Part shown: positions 1 to 5,885 of the stretch, in pieces | Layout of the letters: each line of letters begins with the position of its first letter | How positions within the stretch are numbered: the stretch's first letter is position 1 | NCBI GenBank assembly: GCA_902492935.1 | Contig: CABUNJ010000034.1 | Location: 1-20,477 of the forward strand | Length of the DNA: 20,477 bases | Direction of reading: 5' to 3' | Source: an uncultured Collinsella sp. | Lineage (GTDB): Bacteria; Actinomycetota; Coriobacteriia; Coriobacteriales; Coriobacteriaceae | The notes under the pieces: generated by a model | What the model was told of the DNA's origin: nothing | Seen by the model: only the letters and a program-made list of their open reading frames with translations | The model's database searches: none | Made by a program: the position numbers and the translations under genes

Positions 1-1
1 A

Positions 2-67
2 AAGATCAAGTCGTCCTCGCAGACGCTCAAGCAGGAATACCTCGATACATACGAGGGAGGTGAATGA
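2..67 (+). CDS. 3' end of an unidentified upstream gene (partial)
   Basis: An open frame enters the window and ends at a TGA at 65-67. The last 21 codons give a hydrophilic, charged tail ending in DTYEGGE. The stop lies one base before the ATG at 69, and the ribosome binding site of the next gene (GGAGGTG, 55-61) lies inside these last codons. That tight spacing is the main reason to call it a real gene end, probably the first member of an operon with the next gene. Twenty-one residues are too few to name a family. A second frame also ends near here (TGA at 61-63), so the frame choice is not certain. Confidence 0.45.
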   Translation, partial: KIKSSSQTLKQEYLDTYEGGE

Positions 68-68
68 C

Positions 69-497
69 ATGATAGGCAAGAGCTATGCAAAGATAGCGAT
101 TGTTGGCCTTGTAATCGGTCTTGCAATGGCACTATGCGCATCATTCGCGAAGTATAGGGCCGAGCAGTCGTTCATCGATGGCGCTGAAAATGGGTTTGGC
201 ATAGACGGGATGTATGCCAACGATGGCGCGACCAGGACGTCTATGGCGATTCTTGCAGGCGAAGACATGGAATGGCAAATCTGTAATGACGATGGCTCTT
301 GTCTGAGTGGTCGTTTGGCCGCAACGAGCGATCCGAATTCGTTCGATCTTCTCGACGATGATGGAGCGGATTGCGGTTCTGTTCACCTTTCATATGCATC
401 GCGAGACGGGATGGACGGCATCCTCTACGTCTCCCACGAGACTGGCGATTTCAAGATGCGCAGGACTAACCGAGCGCCGGCTTTTATCGAGGAGTGA
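69..497 (+). CDS. small membrane-anchored protein of unknown function
   Basis: This encodes 142 residues from the ATG at 69. That start has a strong GGAGG ribosome binding site seven to eight bases upstream; a GTG at 60 in the same frame sits on the binding site itself and is unlikely. Residues about 6-26 form one hydrophobic segment after a short positively charged start (MIGKSYAK), so the protein is either an N-terminal membrane anchor with the rest outside or an uncleaved signal sequence. The remaining 115 residues are acidic and polar, with three cysteines including a CNDDGSC stretch, and a C-terminal half of short strand-like segments (ILYVSHETGDFKMRR). I do not recognise the family. Codon use (ATA, GTA, ATT) is more AT-rich than in the housekeeping block. 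It lies one base after the preceding gene end, so it is probably translated together with it. Confidence 0.6.
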   Translation: MIGKSYAKIAIVGLVIGLAMALCASFAKYRAEQSFIDGAENGFGIDGMYANDGATRTSMAILAGEDMEWQICNDDGSCLSGRLAATSDPNSFDLLDDDGADCGSVHLSYASRDGMDGILYVSHETGDFKMRRTNRAPAFIEE

Positions 498-502
498 GAG
501 TT

Positions 503-590
503 CCCGTCGGCCTGCCGATCAGGCCGTCGGGGTATCGAACCCCGCATTCATCCGTACACACACGGATGAATGCGGGAAGTGTCCGGATGA
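503..590. repeat. cluster of three adjacent inverted repeats
   Basis: Three hairpins follow the preceding stop. The first pairs 508-514 with 520-526 (CGGCCTG/CAGGCCG, loop of 5). The second pairs 528-532 with 540-544 (CGGGG/CCCCG, loop of 7). The third pairs 541-555 with 562-576, a perfect 15-bp stem with a six-base ACACAC loop. Hairpins two and three share bases 541-544, so they cannot both form fully. Part of the third arm (CGGATGA) recurs at 584-590. No run of T follows on either strand, so these are not standard intrinsic terminators. Read on the minus strand, hairpin two has the form of a tRNA T-arm (5-bp stem, TTCGATA loop), but no full tRNA surrounds it. Confidence 0.6.
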
Positions 591-599
591 AGTTGATAA

Positions 600-935
600 T
601 CAAGGAAACAAAGCCGTTCTGCCTGGGACGGCTTTGGTCTGGACTTTAACTACAACATCGCAATCGACACTTATCAGCTCGCGCGACGCGCATGGCCAAA
701 TCTCGGACGCTGGTGCATGGAGGACCTTCGAGATTTACTGGACATCCAAAACGACGACGCACGCCGCGTGCTCGCCGACTGCGAAGACGAGGTGGCTGTC
801 TACAATGCGATCAGAAACGGCGTGAAGTCCGGAGAGCTTTCTGTGGAACCGCCGCGCCGTCGCGCGAGCCGACCGGGCAACCCGGGCAATCTGGTCCCGG
901 CTCTCCCGGTCGTATTCCTACGATATCGCCCCTAG
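600..935 (+). pseudogene. 3' remnant of a DnaQ/RNase T-like 3'-5' exonuclease
   Basis: The frame is open from 600 to a TAG at 933-935, with no start codon in a sensible place and no ribosome binding site. Residues encoded from about 630 read like the second half of a DEDD-type exonuclease: GLDFNYNIAIDTYQLARRAW, then MEDLRDLLDI, then ARRVLADCEDEVAVYNAI. In this family (established knowledge) the last block is normally H-x4-D, with the His and Asp binding metal and activating water. Here the Asp (LADCE) is kept but the His position reads Arg or Ala. The N-terminal exonuclease block with the DxE motif is absent upstream in any frame I could read. The last 25 residues are Pro/Arg-rich and may be non-native. 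I infer a truncated, inactive relic rather than a working nuclease. Confidence 0.6.
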
Positions 936-947
936 ATCACCAATGTG

Positions 948-1187
948 TCAGATAAAGAATGAGGCAATGGCTGTGATCACGCCTACGGCAGATGCAACGA
1001 CTGCGCCTTTTTTCCTCTCCTTTAGTCCGACGAATAGGGTTGCCGTAAAGTAAAGGGCGGAAATGCAGGCTATGGCAAGCGAAACGAGTTCCTTGGGCGG
1101 TTTCAGCAAAAGGTCGCTAGCAAAGAGTAATGCAAGCAGGGCAAAGCCGATTGTGTTCAAGTATCTCGATTGATTTTGCGACAACAT
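948..1187 (-). CDS. small multi-pass membrane protein, possible immunity-type partner
   Basis: This encodes 79 residues, starting at an ATG with a good AAGGAAG ribosome binding site six bases upstream. Three hydrophobic segments are visible at about residues 12-29, 33-54 and 61-79, with a basic KERKKG loop between the second and third. The gene begins 12 bases after the frame-B stop of the broken secreted-protein gene on the same strand, so the two were probably co-transcribed. No family is recognised. A small membrane protein directly downstream of a secreted Cys-containing peptide and a thioredoxin-like gene is the usual position of an immunity protein in bacteriocin loci; that role is inference only. 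It converges with the exonuclease remnant, with 12 bases between the two stops. It is the only cassette member whose frame looks intact. Confidence 0.65.
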   Translation of the reverse strand: MLSQNQSRYLNTIGFALLALLFASDLLLKPPKELVSLAIACISALYFTATLFVGLKERKKGAVVASAVGVITAIASFFI

Positions 1188-1199
1188 GGCAACTTCCTT

Positions 1200-1603
1200 T
1201 CAGAACAGGCAAGTGAAAAGTCGGTACGATGTCATTGCGGTTGCAAAAAAGCCGCCGCTAGGACCGGTTGTCACGAGACAGGCGATAACTTCAGCGGTGC
1301 CAGCAAGGTAGGGATCGCGCAGGCAAGCCTCCTCCTTCGCGTTCAGCTTGACCTTGTGAGGGACGGTGCGGTTATTTGCAAATCCGTGAGAATCGCACCA
1401 CGCCTTGGAATATGAATCCGTGCAGCGTCCGCGCTCAAAAGGGATATATCGTAATTTTCGTCGTAGTTGTCTCCGACGTAGATCTCGCTGCTCTCGGCGG
1501 GAGATCCCTCGTCGGCATAGGCTGCCGCAACGGGCACAAATGGTGTCATGACAAGGGAGAGGCAAAGAGCTGCTGAGACGATGGAGGGCAGGCATTTCTT
1601 CAT
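1200..1603 (-). pseudogene. secreted Cys-containing protein, frameshifted
   Basis: The ATG at 1603 has a good ribosome binding site (AAGGAG, six bases upstream). The first about 30 residues are a classic signal peptide: MKK, a hydrophobic core, and a likely cut after AYA, followed by an acidic stretch (DEGSPAESSE, DNYDENYD). The frame then decays into Arg-rich sequence and stops after 86 codons. The alternative frame, open to a TGA at 1200-1202, continues plausibly (ERGRC, SYSKAWCDSHGF, KLNAKEEACLRDPYLAG). Adding one T to the TTTT run (minus strand, 1437-1440) joins the two into a 134-residue precursor with five cysteines after the signal peptide. I read this as a one-base deletion; a sequencing error in the short homopolymer is the alternative. 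The family is not recognised. It sits between a thioredoxin-like relic and a membrane protein, suggesting a disulfide-bonded secreted product. Confidence 0.6.
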
Positions 1604-1632
1604 GGCTGGCTCCTTAATCTGGCCTTTGATAG

Positions 1633-1968
1633 TTACTCGATGTCGCCTCCTTCCGCTTTATATCCGTTGTATTCGGCGTATTTCTTTAATAAGGCAAGAG
1701 GTTCTTCCTCTCCTTCGGATAAGCCGATGATGTTTCCTTGATCATCCAGTATGAATACGGACGGAATATGCTCAAGTTCATATTGGTCATACACGGTCTT
1801 ATCTTAATCTATGTATATGGGAAAGTCTCCTTCATGGACCGAGGCTTCTTCAATTGTGCTGTCCTCGGAAACAGTGAAAAGGTTCTTCCTTAAGGCTGCG
1901 AAATTATCAAGTTGTTGCATATCTTCTATGAGAGATTCGCAGTGCTGACACCACGATGCCCAGATACC
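1633..1968 (-). pseudogene. thioredoxin-like (TlpA-type) protein, truncated and with a premature stop
   Basis: Read on the minus strand, the frame begins abruptly with WASWCQHCE, a thioredoxin-fold active site (WCxxC), and continues for 54 codons to an in-frame TAA at 1804-1806. It then resumes in the same frame for 56 codons to the natural stop at 1633-1635. The second half contains HIPSVFILDDQGNIIG, which matches the cis-proline strand and following hairpin of thioredoxins and TlpA/ResA-like proteins. Upstream of the WCxxC the frame hits a TGA at once, and the N-terminal strand, helix and any signal peptide are missing. Codons are AT-rich (TTA, ATA, AAA), unlike the downstream block. The stop lies 29 bases before the secreted-protein start, so this was probably the first gene of that cassette, making or isomerising its disulfides (inference). 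Confidence 0.7.
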
Positions 1969-2477
1969 GCATCATCGGTATCAACCATGACGACCTCGCC
2001 GACGGTAGCGGCAAGGCGGGACTGACGTTTGAGACGACCAACGATGTCCTATACAAACACATCTGGAACGACACAAAGACCAATGTCGGCGGTTGGAGGT
2101 CCTCTAAGCTCCGCGCCCGCCTGAACTCCGGTGACCTCTGGGCGCTCCTGCCGGCCGAGCTCCGGTCCAAGGCGAAGGCCGTCACGAAGATGACGGACAA
2201 CGAGGGCGGCGGTAGCGCCGGCACTCCGACGGCAACGAATGACAAGGTCTTCATCCTCTCGACGACCGAGATTTACGGAGACCTCCAGTCTGACGGCGCC
2301 CAGTACGAGTACTATGCGACGTCGAGGTATTCTGGACCTGAGATTGTGTGCTATTTCAGCACTCGTTCCGTGTCTCCGAGTGACTCAACGGACTTTATCT
2401 ATGTTGACCCTTTCGGTCGCTGGAGCAGCGGTAGTGCCAACAGTGCCGGCAACGTGTTTCCCGCTTGGTGCTTCTAG
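1953..2477 (+). pseudogene. 3' part of a DUF6273-type protein
   Basis: From an ATG at 1956 the frame encodes about 173 residues with the look of a DUF6273 domain: RYRIIGINHDDLADGSGKAG, then GGWRSSKLRARLNSGDLWALLP, then KAVTKMTDNEGG, a TATNDKVFILSTTEIYG segment, and a C-terminal FPAWCF. Known members carry this as a C-terminal domain of a larger, often membrane-anchored protein. Here the N-terminal part is missing: the frame is open only from 1932, there is no ribosome binding site before 1956, and the upstream DNA belongs to the oppositely oriented thioredoxin remnant. The 3' end looks native and is followed 14 bases later by an intrinsic terminator. A short functional gene starting at 1956 is possible but unlikely without a ribosome binding site. 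The domain function is unknown. Confidence 0.6.
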
Positions 2478-2490
2478 ATTTTCTAGTGCA

Positions 2491-2523
2491 AGGCCCGCGT
2501 GACTCCGCGCGGGCCTATCTTTT
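2491..2523 (+). terminator. intrinsic terminator after the DUF6273 remnant
   Basis: A 9-bp GC-rich stem, AGGCCCGCG (2491-2499) with CGCGGGCCT (2508-2516), has an 8-base loop and is followed by ATCTTTT. It lies 14 bases after the TAG at 2475-2477, the right place for a rho-independent terminator of the plus-strand gene. Confidence 0.75.
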
Positions 2524-2524
2524 G

Positions 2525-2913
2525 GCAAGTGTACGAACGGTTTAGGTTCGCGGCACAGGTATTCGGGTTGAGGAGAAATAGGGTCATACAGCGGCTCTCA
2601 GAGCGCCAGCCGCACTCCTCCGCCATTACCTCTGCGGCGTCCTCGTTTAGAGCCCGTCCTGCTTGGCGTTTCGTTGCAACAGCCCACTTGTCCACCGGTC
2701 AAGTGAACTACTGGAATAAATACAGCGACACGCTTGTTCGTTACAGTCGCTATATCTGTGTAAATCGCCGCGATAAATTCGGCCTGTACTCGGCTGTATA
2801 CCAGCTACGCGTATGTAGATTCGTATCGCGTTAATAAATCGGCTCAAGCGTGTGCAAAACGTGCAAGTAGCCGCAAATGGCGATTATCGCGTAGGTAGAT
2901 TATTGGCACCCTG
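2525..2913. other. intergenic stretch with no supported gene
   Basis: About 390 bases lie between the plus-strand terminator and the palindrome zone. Short open frames exist on both strands, but none has a ribosome binding site, a start in a sensible place or a recognisable protein. The one with the most protein-like composition runs on the minus strand from a GTG at 2695 to 2483, and it crosses the terminator. A CACTTG/CAAGTG inverted repeat (2686-2706) is present. From about 2710 the base composition becomes more AT-rich. This is probably decayed or untranslated DNA. Confidence 0.5.
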
Positions 2914-2943
2914 TTGCTTAATCAAAATTAAGCAATTGCTTAA
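2914..2943. promoter_or_regulatory. TTGCTTAA palindrome cluster (operator-like)
   Basis: The octamer TTGCTTAA occurs three times in 30 bases: forward at 2914-2921, reverse at 2928-2935 and forward at 2936-2943. The last two form a perfect 16-base palindrome. The first two form a hairpin with a 9-bp stem (2914-2922 with 2927-2935) and a CAAA loop. The spacing resembles a dimer operator or a recombinase or transposase binding site, but no regulator or recombinase gene is visible nearby. The last copy abuts the T-tract of the tRNA-Pro terminator. Confidence 0.4.
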
Positions 2944-2976
2944 AACAAAAAAGGTCAGGCACTAGGTGCCTGACCT
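2942..2976 (-). terminator. intrinsic terminator of tRNA-Pro
   Basis: On the minus strand an 11-bp perfect stem (2966-2976 with 2952-2962) has a three-base loop and is followed by a run of T (TTTTTTGTTTT). It starts 10 bases after the encoded CCA of tRNA-Pro, so it ends that transcript. Confidence 0.85.
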
Positions 2977-2985
2977 GCAAACTTC

Positions 2986-3062
<77 letters not shown>

Positions 3063-3104
3063 AAGCTTTTGTTTGTTGCTCTGCTCTCGCTCGCAACAGG
3101 GAGT

Positions 3105-3134
3105 ATATTAACCCGAAACTTTAGACTTGTGCAA
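3105..3134 (-). promoter_or_regulatory. promoter of tRNA-Pro
   Basis: On the minus strand TTGCAC (3129-3134) and TAATAT (3105-3110) are separated by 18 bases, close to the sigma-70-type consensus. Transcription would start near 3098, giving a leader of about 35-40 bases. The region between coaBC and the tRNA is AT-rich compared with the rest, which supports a promoter. Confidence 0.65.
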
Positions 3135-3142
3135 GAACTTTT

Positions 3143-4357
3143 TTATAAATTTTGAAGCAAGTCCAAAATTGTATCTGCGAGCTGGGGTTTTGTTAGAACG
3201 GGAAGTTCTTGCGTGCCCGTTGTGCTTACGATCCAGGCCTTGTTAGTGTCGGTTCCAAAGCCCGAATCGGCGCGCGAGACATCGTTGGCGATAATGGCAT
3301 CGCAACCCTTGCGCGCGAGTTTGCGCTGCGCGTACTCCACGACGTTATCAGTCTCGGCCGCAAATCCGATCACGCATCGGTCGCCCTTCTGGTGCGAGAG
3401 CGCGGCCAAGATATCGACCGTTTCGACAAGCTCGATACGATCCAAGCACTTGTTGGCCTTTTTGAGCTTATGGTCGGCAGGGGCCGCGGGGGTGTAGTCG
3501 GCGACGGCGGCCGCGCAAATGGCCGCGTCGGCCGTCTGGAAGGCGCTCAGTGCCGCCTGGAGCATCTCTGCGGCGGTCTGCACGCGTACGCACGCCACGC
3601 CTCGGGGAACATCGAGCGATGTCGGTCCCAACACGAGCGTGACCGCAGCACCGCGACGAGCGGCCTCCCCCGCCAGGGCGATGCCCATCTTGCCCGAAGA
3701 GCGGTTGCCAATGAAGCGCACCGGGTCGATCGGTTCGTGCGTGGGACCGGCGGTAATTACGATGCGCTTACCTGCCAGGTCCTGTGGCGCGGGGTTGAGC
3801 ACCTCACAGATGACTTCGACGATGTCCTCGGGCTCGCTCATGCGTCCTGTGTCCACGTCGCCGCAGGCAAGGTAGCCGCTGCCGGGTCCCACCACATGCA
3901 CGCCGCGGTTGCGCAACGTGGCCATGTTGGCCTGCGTCGCCGGCGCCTTCCACATGCCGTTGTTCATAGCGGGTGCGACCACGATGGGTCGCGGCGTTGC
4001 AAGCAGCGTGGTGGAAATAAGGTCATCGGCGATGCCGTTGGCCATCTTGGCGATGATATTGGCCGTCGCGGGTGCCACGACCACCAGATCGGGCTCCTGC
4101 GCCAGCGAAATGTGGTGGATGGGGTCGGAGGGATCGTCGAATAGGCCCACGGCAACGGGCTCGTTGGTGAGCGCACGGAAGGTGAGCGGGCCCACAAACT
4201 CGGTGGCATGCTCGCTCATAACGACTTTGACGCGCGCGCCGCGCTTTTGCAGCAGGCGCACGATATTGCACGACTTATAGGCGGCGATCCCGCCGGTAAT
4301 GCCCAGCAGGATCGTTTTTCCCTCAAGTTGCATTGAATTGTTGCATGCCGCCGTCAT
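3143..4357 (-). CDS. coaBC: bifunctional phosphopantothenoylcysteine decarboxylase / phosphopantothenate-cysteine ligase
   Basis: This is the fused enzyme for two steps of coenzyme A synthesis: CoaB joins 4'-phosphopantothenate to cysteine, and CoaC decarboxylates the product using FMN. The protein has 404 residues, normal for the fusion. The CoaC half (about 10-190) shows GITGGIAAYK, the catalytic His in HHISL (His82), PAMNNGMW (129-136) and the active-site Cys in GYLACGD (Cys165) before GRM. The CoaB half shows ITAGPTHEPIDPVRFIGNRS (201-220), AAVADYTP, a KLKK segment, GFAAETD and ANDVS. The ATG at 4357 lies two bases after the preceding stop, with an AAGGAA ribosome binding site inside the end of that gene. 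It is the last protein gene of the long minus-strand string, and its TAA is followed by the tRNA-Pro promoter without a clear terminator between. Confidence 0.96.
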   Translation of the reverse strand: MTAACNNSMQLEGKTILLGITGGIAAYKSCNIVRLLQKRGARVKVVMSEHATEFVGPLTFRALTNEPVAVGLFDDPSDPIHHISLAQEPDLVVVAPATANIIAKMANGIADDLISTTLLATPRPIVVAPAMNNGMWKAPATQANMATLRNRGVHVVGPGSGYLACGDVDTGRMSEPEDIVEVICEVLNPAPQDLAGKRIVITAGPTHEPIDPVRFIGNRSSGKMGIALAGEAARRGAAVTLVLGPTSLDVPRGVACVRVQTAAEMLQAALSAFQTADAAICAAAVADYTPAAPADHKLKKANKCLDRIELVETVDILAALSHQKGDRCVIGFAAETDNVVEYAQRKLARKGCDAIIANDVSRADSGFGTDTNKAWIVSTTGTQELPVLTKPQLADTILDLLQNL

Positions 4358-4359
4358 CG

Positions 4360-5079
4360 CTAGGCTTCCTTGCTCGGGAGTACCAGGAGGCGGTGGCAGT
4401 ACGGGCAGTGCGTAATCTCGCTGCCGTCGTGGTTGAGGTCGCTCATGGACGATGCCTGCAGCGCGGTGTGACAGACCGTGGGGATGTTGCCCTGGATGGT
4501 CTCGACGGCCAGGCCGCGGAACTGCTTGAGCAGACGCTCGTAGTCGGTGAGCACGTCGGCCGGCAGCGTGGCGGCAAGCGCGGTGCGTTCCTTAGTGGCG
4601 GCGTCAATCTGGGCCTGCAGATCGGCAGCCTTGGCGCGGGCGGCCTTGGTGTTGGCCTTCACGCCCTCCTCGAACTTGGCGATGATGGCCTGCGCGCGGG
4701 TCTCGCGGTCGAGCGCCTCCTTATGGGCGACAACGACGTCCTTGCGGGTGTGCTCAATCTTGTCCAGACGCTTGGCCAGGGTGGCGAGTTCATTCTCCAG
4801 GTCCTGAACCTCGCGGTAGTCGGAGCCGTCGACGTGGCGCTTCTTGGCAGCCTCGATGGCGTTGTTGGTCTGAATCTCGGTGGTGTTGAGATCGTCGAGC
4901 TCAATGTCCAGATCCTTGCGCTGGGCGTAAAGCTTGGTCATCTCGGACTTGAGCTTCACATAGGTCTTGCGCTTGGAAGCGAGCTCCTTGAGCTCCGGCA
5001 TATTGGCAAGTTCGCTCTTGTTGCGGGCGAGCTCCAAATCGATCTGTTGCAGCTTGAGTAGCGTAGCGCCGGCGCTCAT
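4360..5079 (-). CDS. coiled-coil C4-type zinc-ribbon protein (DUF164/zf-RING_7 family)
   Basis: This encodes 239 residues from an ATG that overlaps the stop of the Nif3-like gene (ATGA) and has an AAAGGAG ribosome binding site five bases upstream; a longer frame starting at 5115 lacks such a site. Residues about 1-180 are almost all helical and charged, with heptad-like Leu spacing, typical of the long antiparallel coiled coil of this family. The C-terminal part should be a zinc ribbon with two CxxC pairs. The second pair is present (CPYCHRLLVLP), but the first reads PTVCHTAL, so its leading Cys is Pro; the adjacent His might serve instead. Members are common next to nif3 genes, as here. The cellular role is not settled, and I assign none. 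Confidence 0.85.
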   Translation of the reverse strand: MSAGATLLKLQQIDLELARNKSELANMPELKELASKRKTYVKLKSEMTKLYAQRKDLDIELDDLNTTEIQTNNAIEAAKKRHVDGSDYREVQDLENELATLAKRLDKIEHTRKDVVVAHKEALDRETRAQAIIAKFEEGVKANTKAARAKAADLQAQIDAATKERTALAATLPADVLTDYERLLKQFRGLAVETIQGNIPTVCHTALQASSMSDLNHDGSEITHCPYCHRLLVLPSKEA

Positions 5080-5885
5080 AAGTTCTCTCCTTTTGTCACA
5101 GTCCACCATTGGCAAGGGTTCAGTATTTTAATCGCATGACGGGGGTCGACCCCGGCGTCAACTGCAGAGTTCATCAATATATCAACGAACGGCTCCTCGG
5201 AGCGGTCGTGGCCGAGCAAGATCACCGGCAGCCCGCGTAAGGCAAGGTCTTGCGCCACGTGGTAGCCCGCCTCGCCCGTCACGACAACATCTGCGCCCGC
5301 GGCGATGGCGAGTTCTCCAAAATCGCCCAGGGAGCCGCCCAAAATGGCGACGGTTCGGCACGGGTGATCGGCTTCGCCCCACGCACGCGGGTCGCTGCCG
5401 AAGGCCGTGGCAGCACGGGTGGCAAGATCGCGCAGCGTGCACGGGTCGTTGAGCGTTGCAAGCGCGCCCAGACCGGTGGCCTCGGGGTCGTCCACATGCT
5501 CCAGCGAGCTCACGGGTGCGGCACCCAGCAGCTCGCTCAGACAGACACGCGCCTCGTGCGAGCGGTCCAGGTTGGTGTGGAGCGAGATAATGCTCACGCC
5601 GCAACGGGCCGCCTCGTAGAGCGCCGCGCTGCATTGGGGGCGTGTGGCATCCGCCGGACAAAAGGCCTCGGGCGCCTTGATGTATATGGGATGATGCGTC
5701 AGCAGCACGTTGGCGCCGGCTTCTTGGGCGCGGCGAACATTAGCCTCGGTCGCATCGAGCGCGCAGACAACGCCGGTAATCTCGGCAGCTGGATCGCCAA
5801 CGGAGAGACCTACGTGATCCCAACTCTCGGCATCGTTCTTGGGATAGCGCGTCAGCAGCGCGCGCTCAAGCTCGGCGACGATCAT
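5076..5885 (-). CDS. Nif3-like dinuclear metal-centre protein (YbgI/YqfO family)
   Basis: This encodes 269 residues, within the usual range for the short form. Metal-binding signatures are present in order: THHP (His64 and His65), HTNLD (His103 and Asp107) and a C-terminal GHDRSE (His226 and Glu230), matching the toroid-forming family with two metal ions per active site. The biochemical function is unresolved; the old label GTP cyclohydrolase I type 2 is homology-based only. The gene overlaps the preceding cysteine desulfurase stop by four bases and its own stop overlaps the next start by four, so translation is probably coupled. No clear ribosome binding site precedes the ATG, which fits coupling. 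Confidence 0.93.
   Translation of the reverse strand: MIVAELERALLTRYPKNDAESWDHVGLSVGDPAAEITGVVCALDATEANVRRAQEAGANVLLTHHPIYIKAPEAFCPADATRPQCSAALYEAARCGVSIISLHTNLDRSHEARVCLSELLGAAPVSSLEHVDDPEATGLGALATLNDPCTLRDLATRAATAFGSDPRAWGEADHPCRTVAILGGSLGDFGELAIAAGADVVVTGEAGYHVAQDLALRGLPVILLGHDRSEEPFVDILMNSAVDAGVDPRHAIKILNPCQWWTVTKGENL

Noticed and set aside
500..580. Possible tRNA gene on the minus strand because of a T-arm-like hairpin
   Set aside because: There is no D-arm, anticodon arm or matching acceptor stem; only the T-arm shape is present.
307..825. Plus-strand open frame overlapping the first membrane protein and the exonuclease remnant
   Set aside because: No ribosome binding site; it crosses the hairpin cluster, and the overlapping frames have better coding evidence.
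2483..2695. Minus-strand 70-residue open frame with some protein-like composition
   Set aside because: It starts at a GTG without a ribosome binding site and reads through the plus-strand terminator. No motif is recognised.
2686..2706. CACTTG/CAAGTG inverted repeat as an operator
   Set aside because: Only six bases per arm with no nearby start or promoter; a match of this size is expected by chance.
3209..4144. Long plus-strand open frame opposite coaBC
   Set aside because: It is a shadow of coaBC in GC-rich DNA: no ribosome binding site, Arg/His/Gly-rich sequence with no fold, while the minus strand encodes a complete known enzyme.
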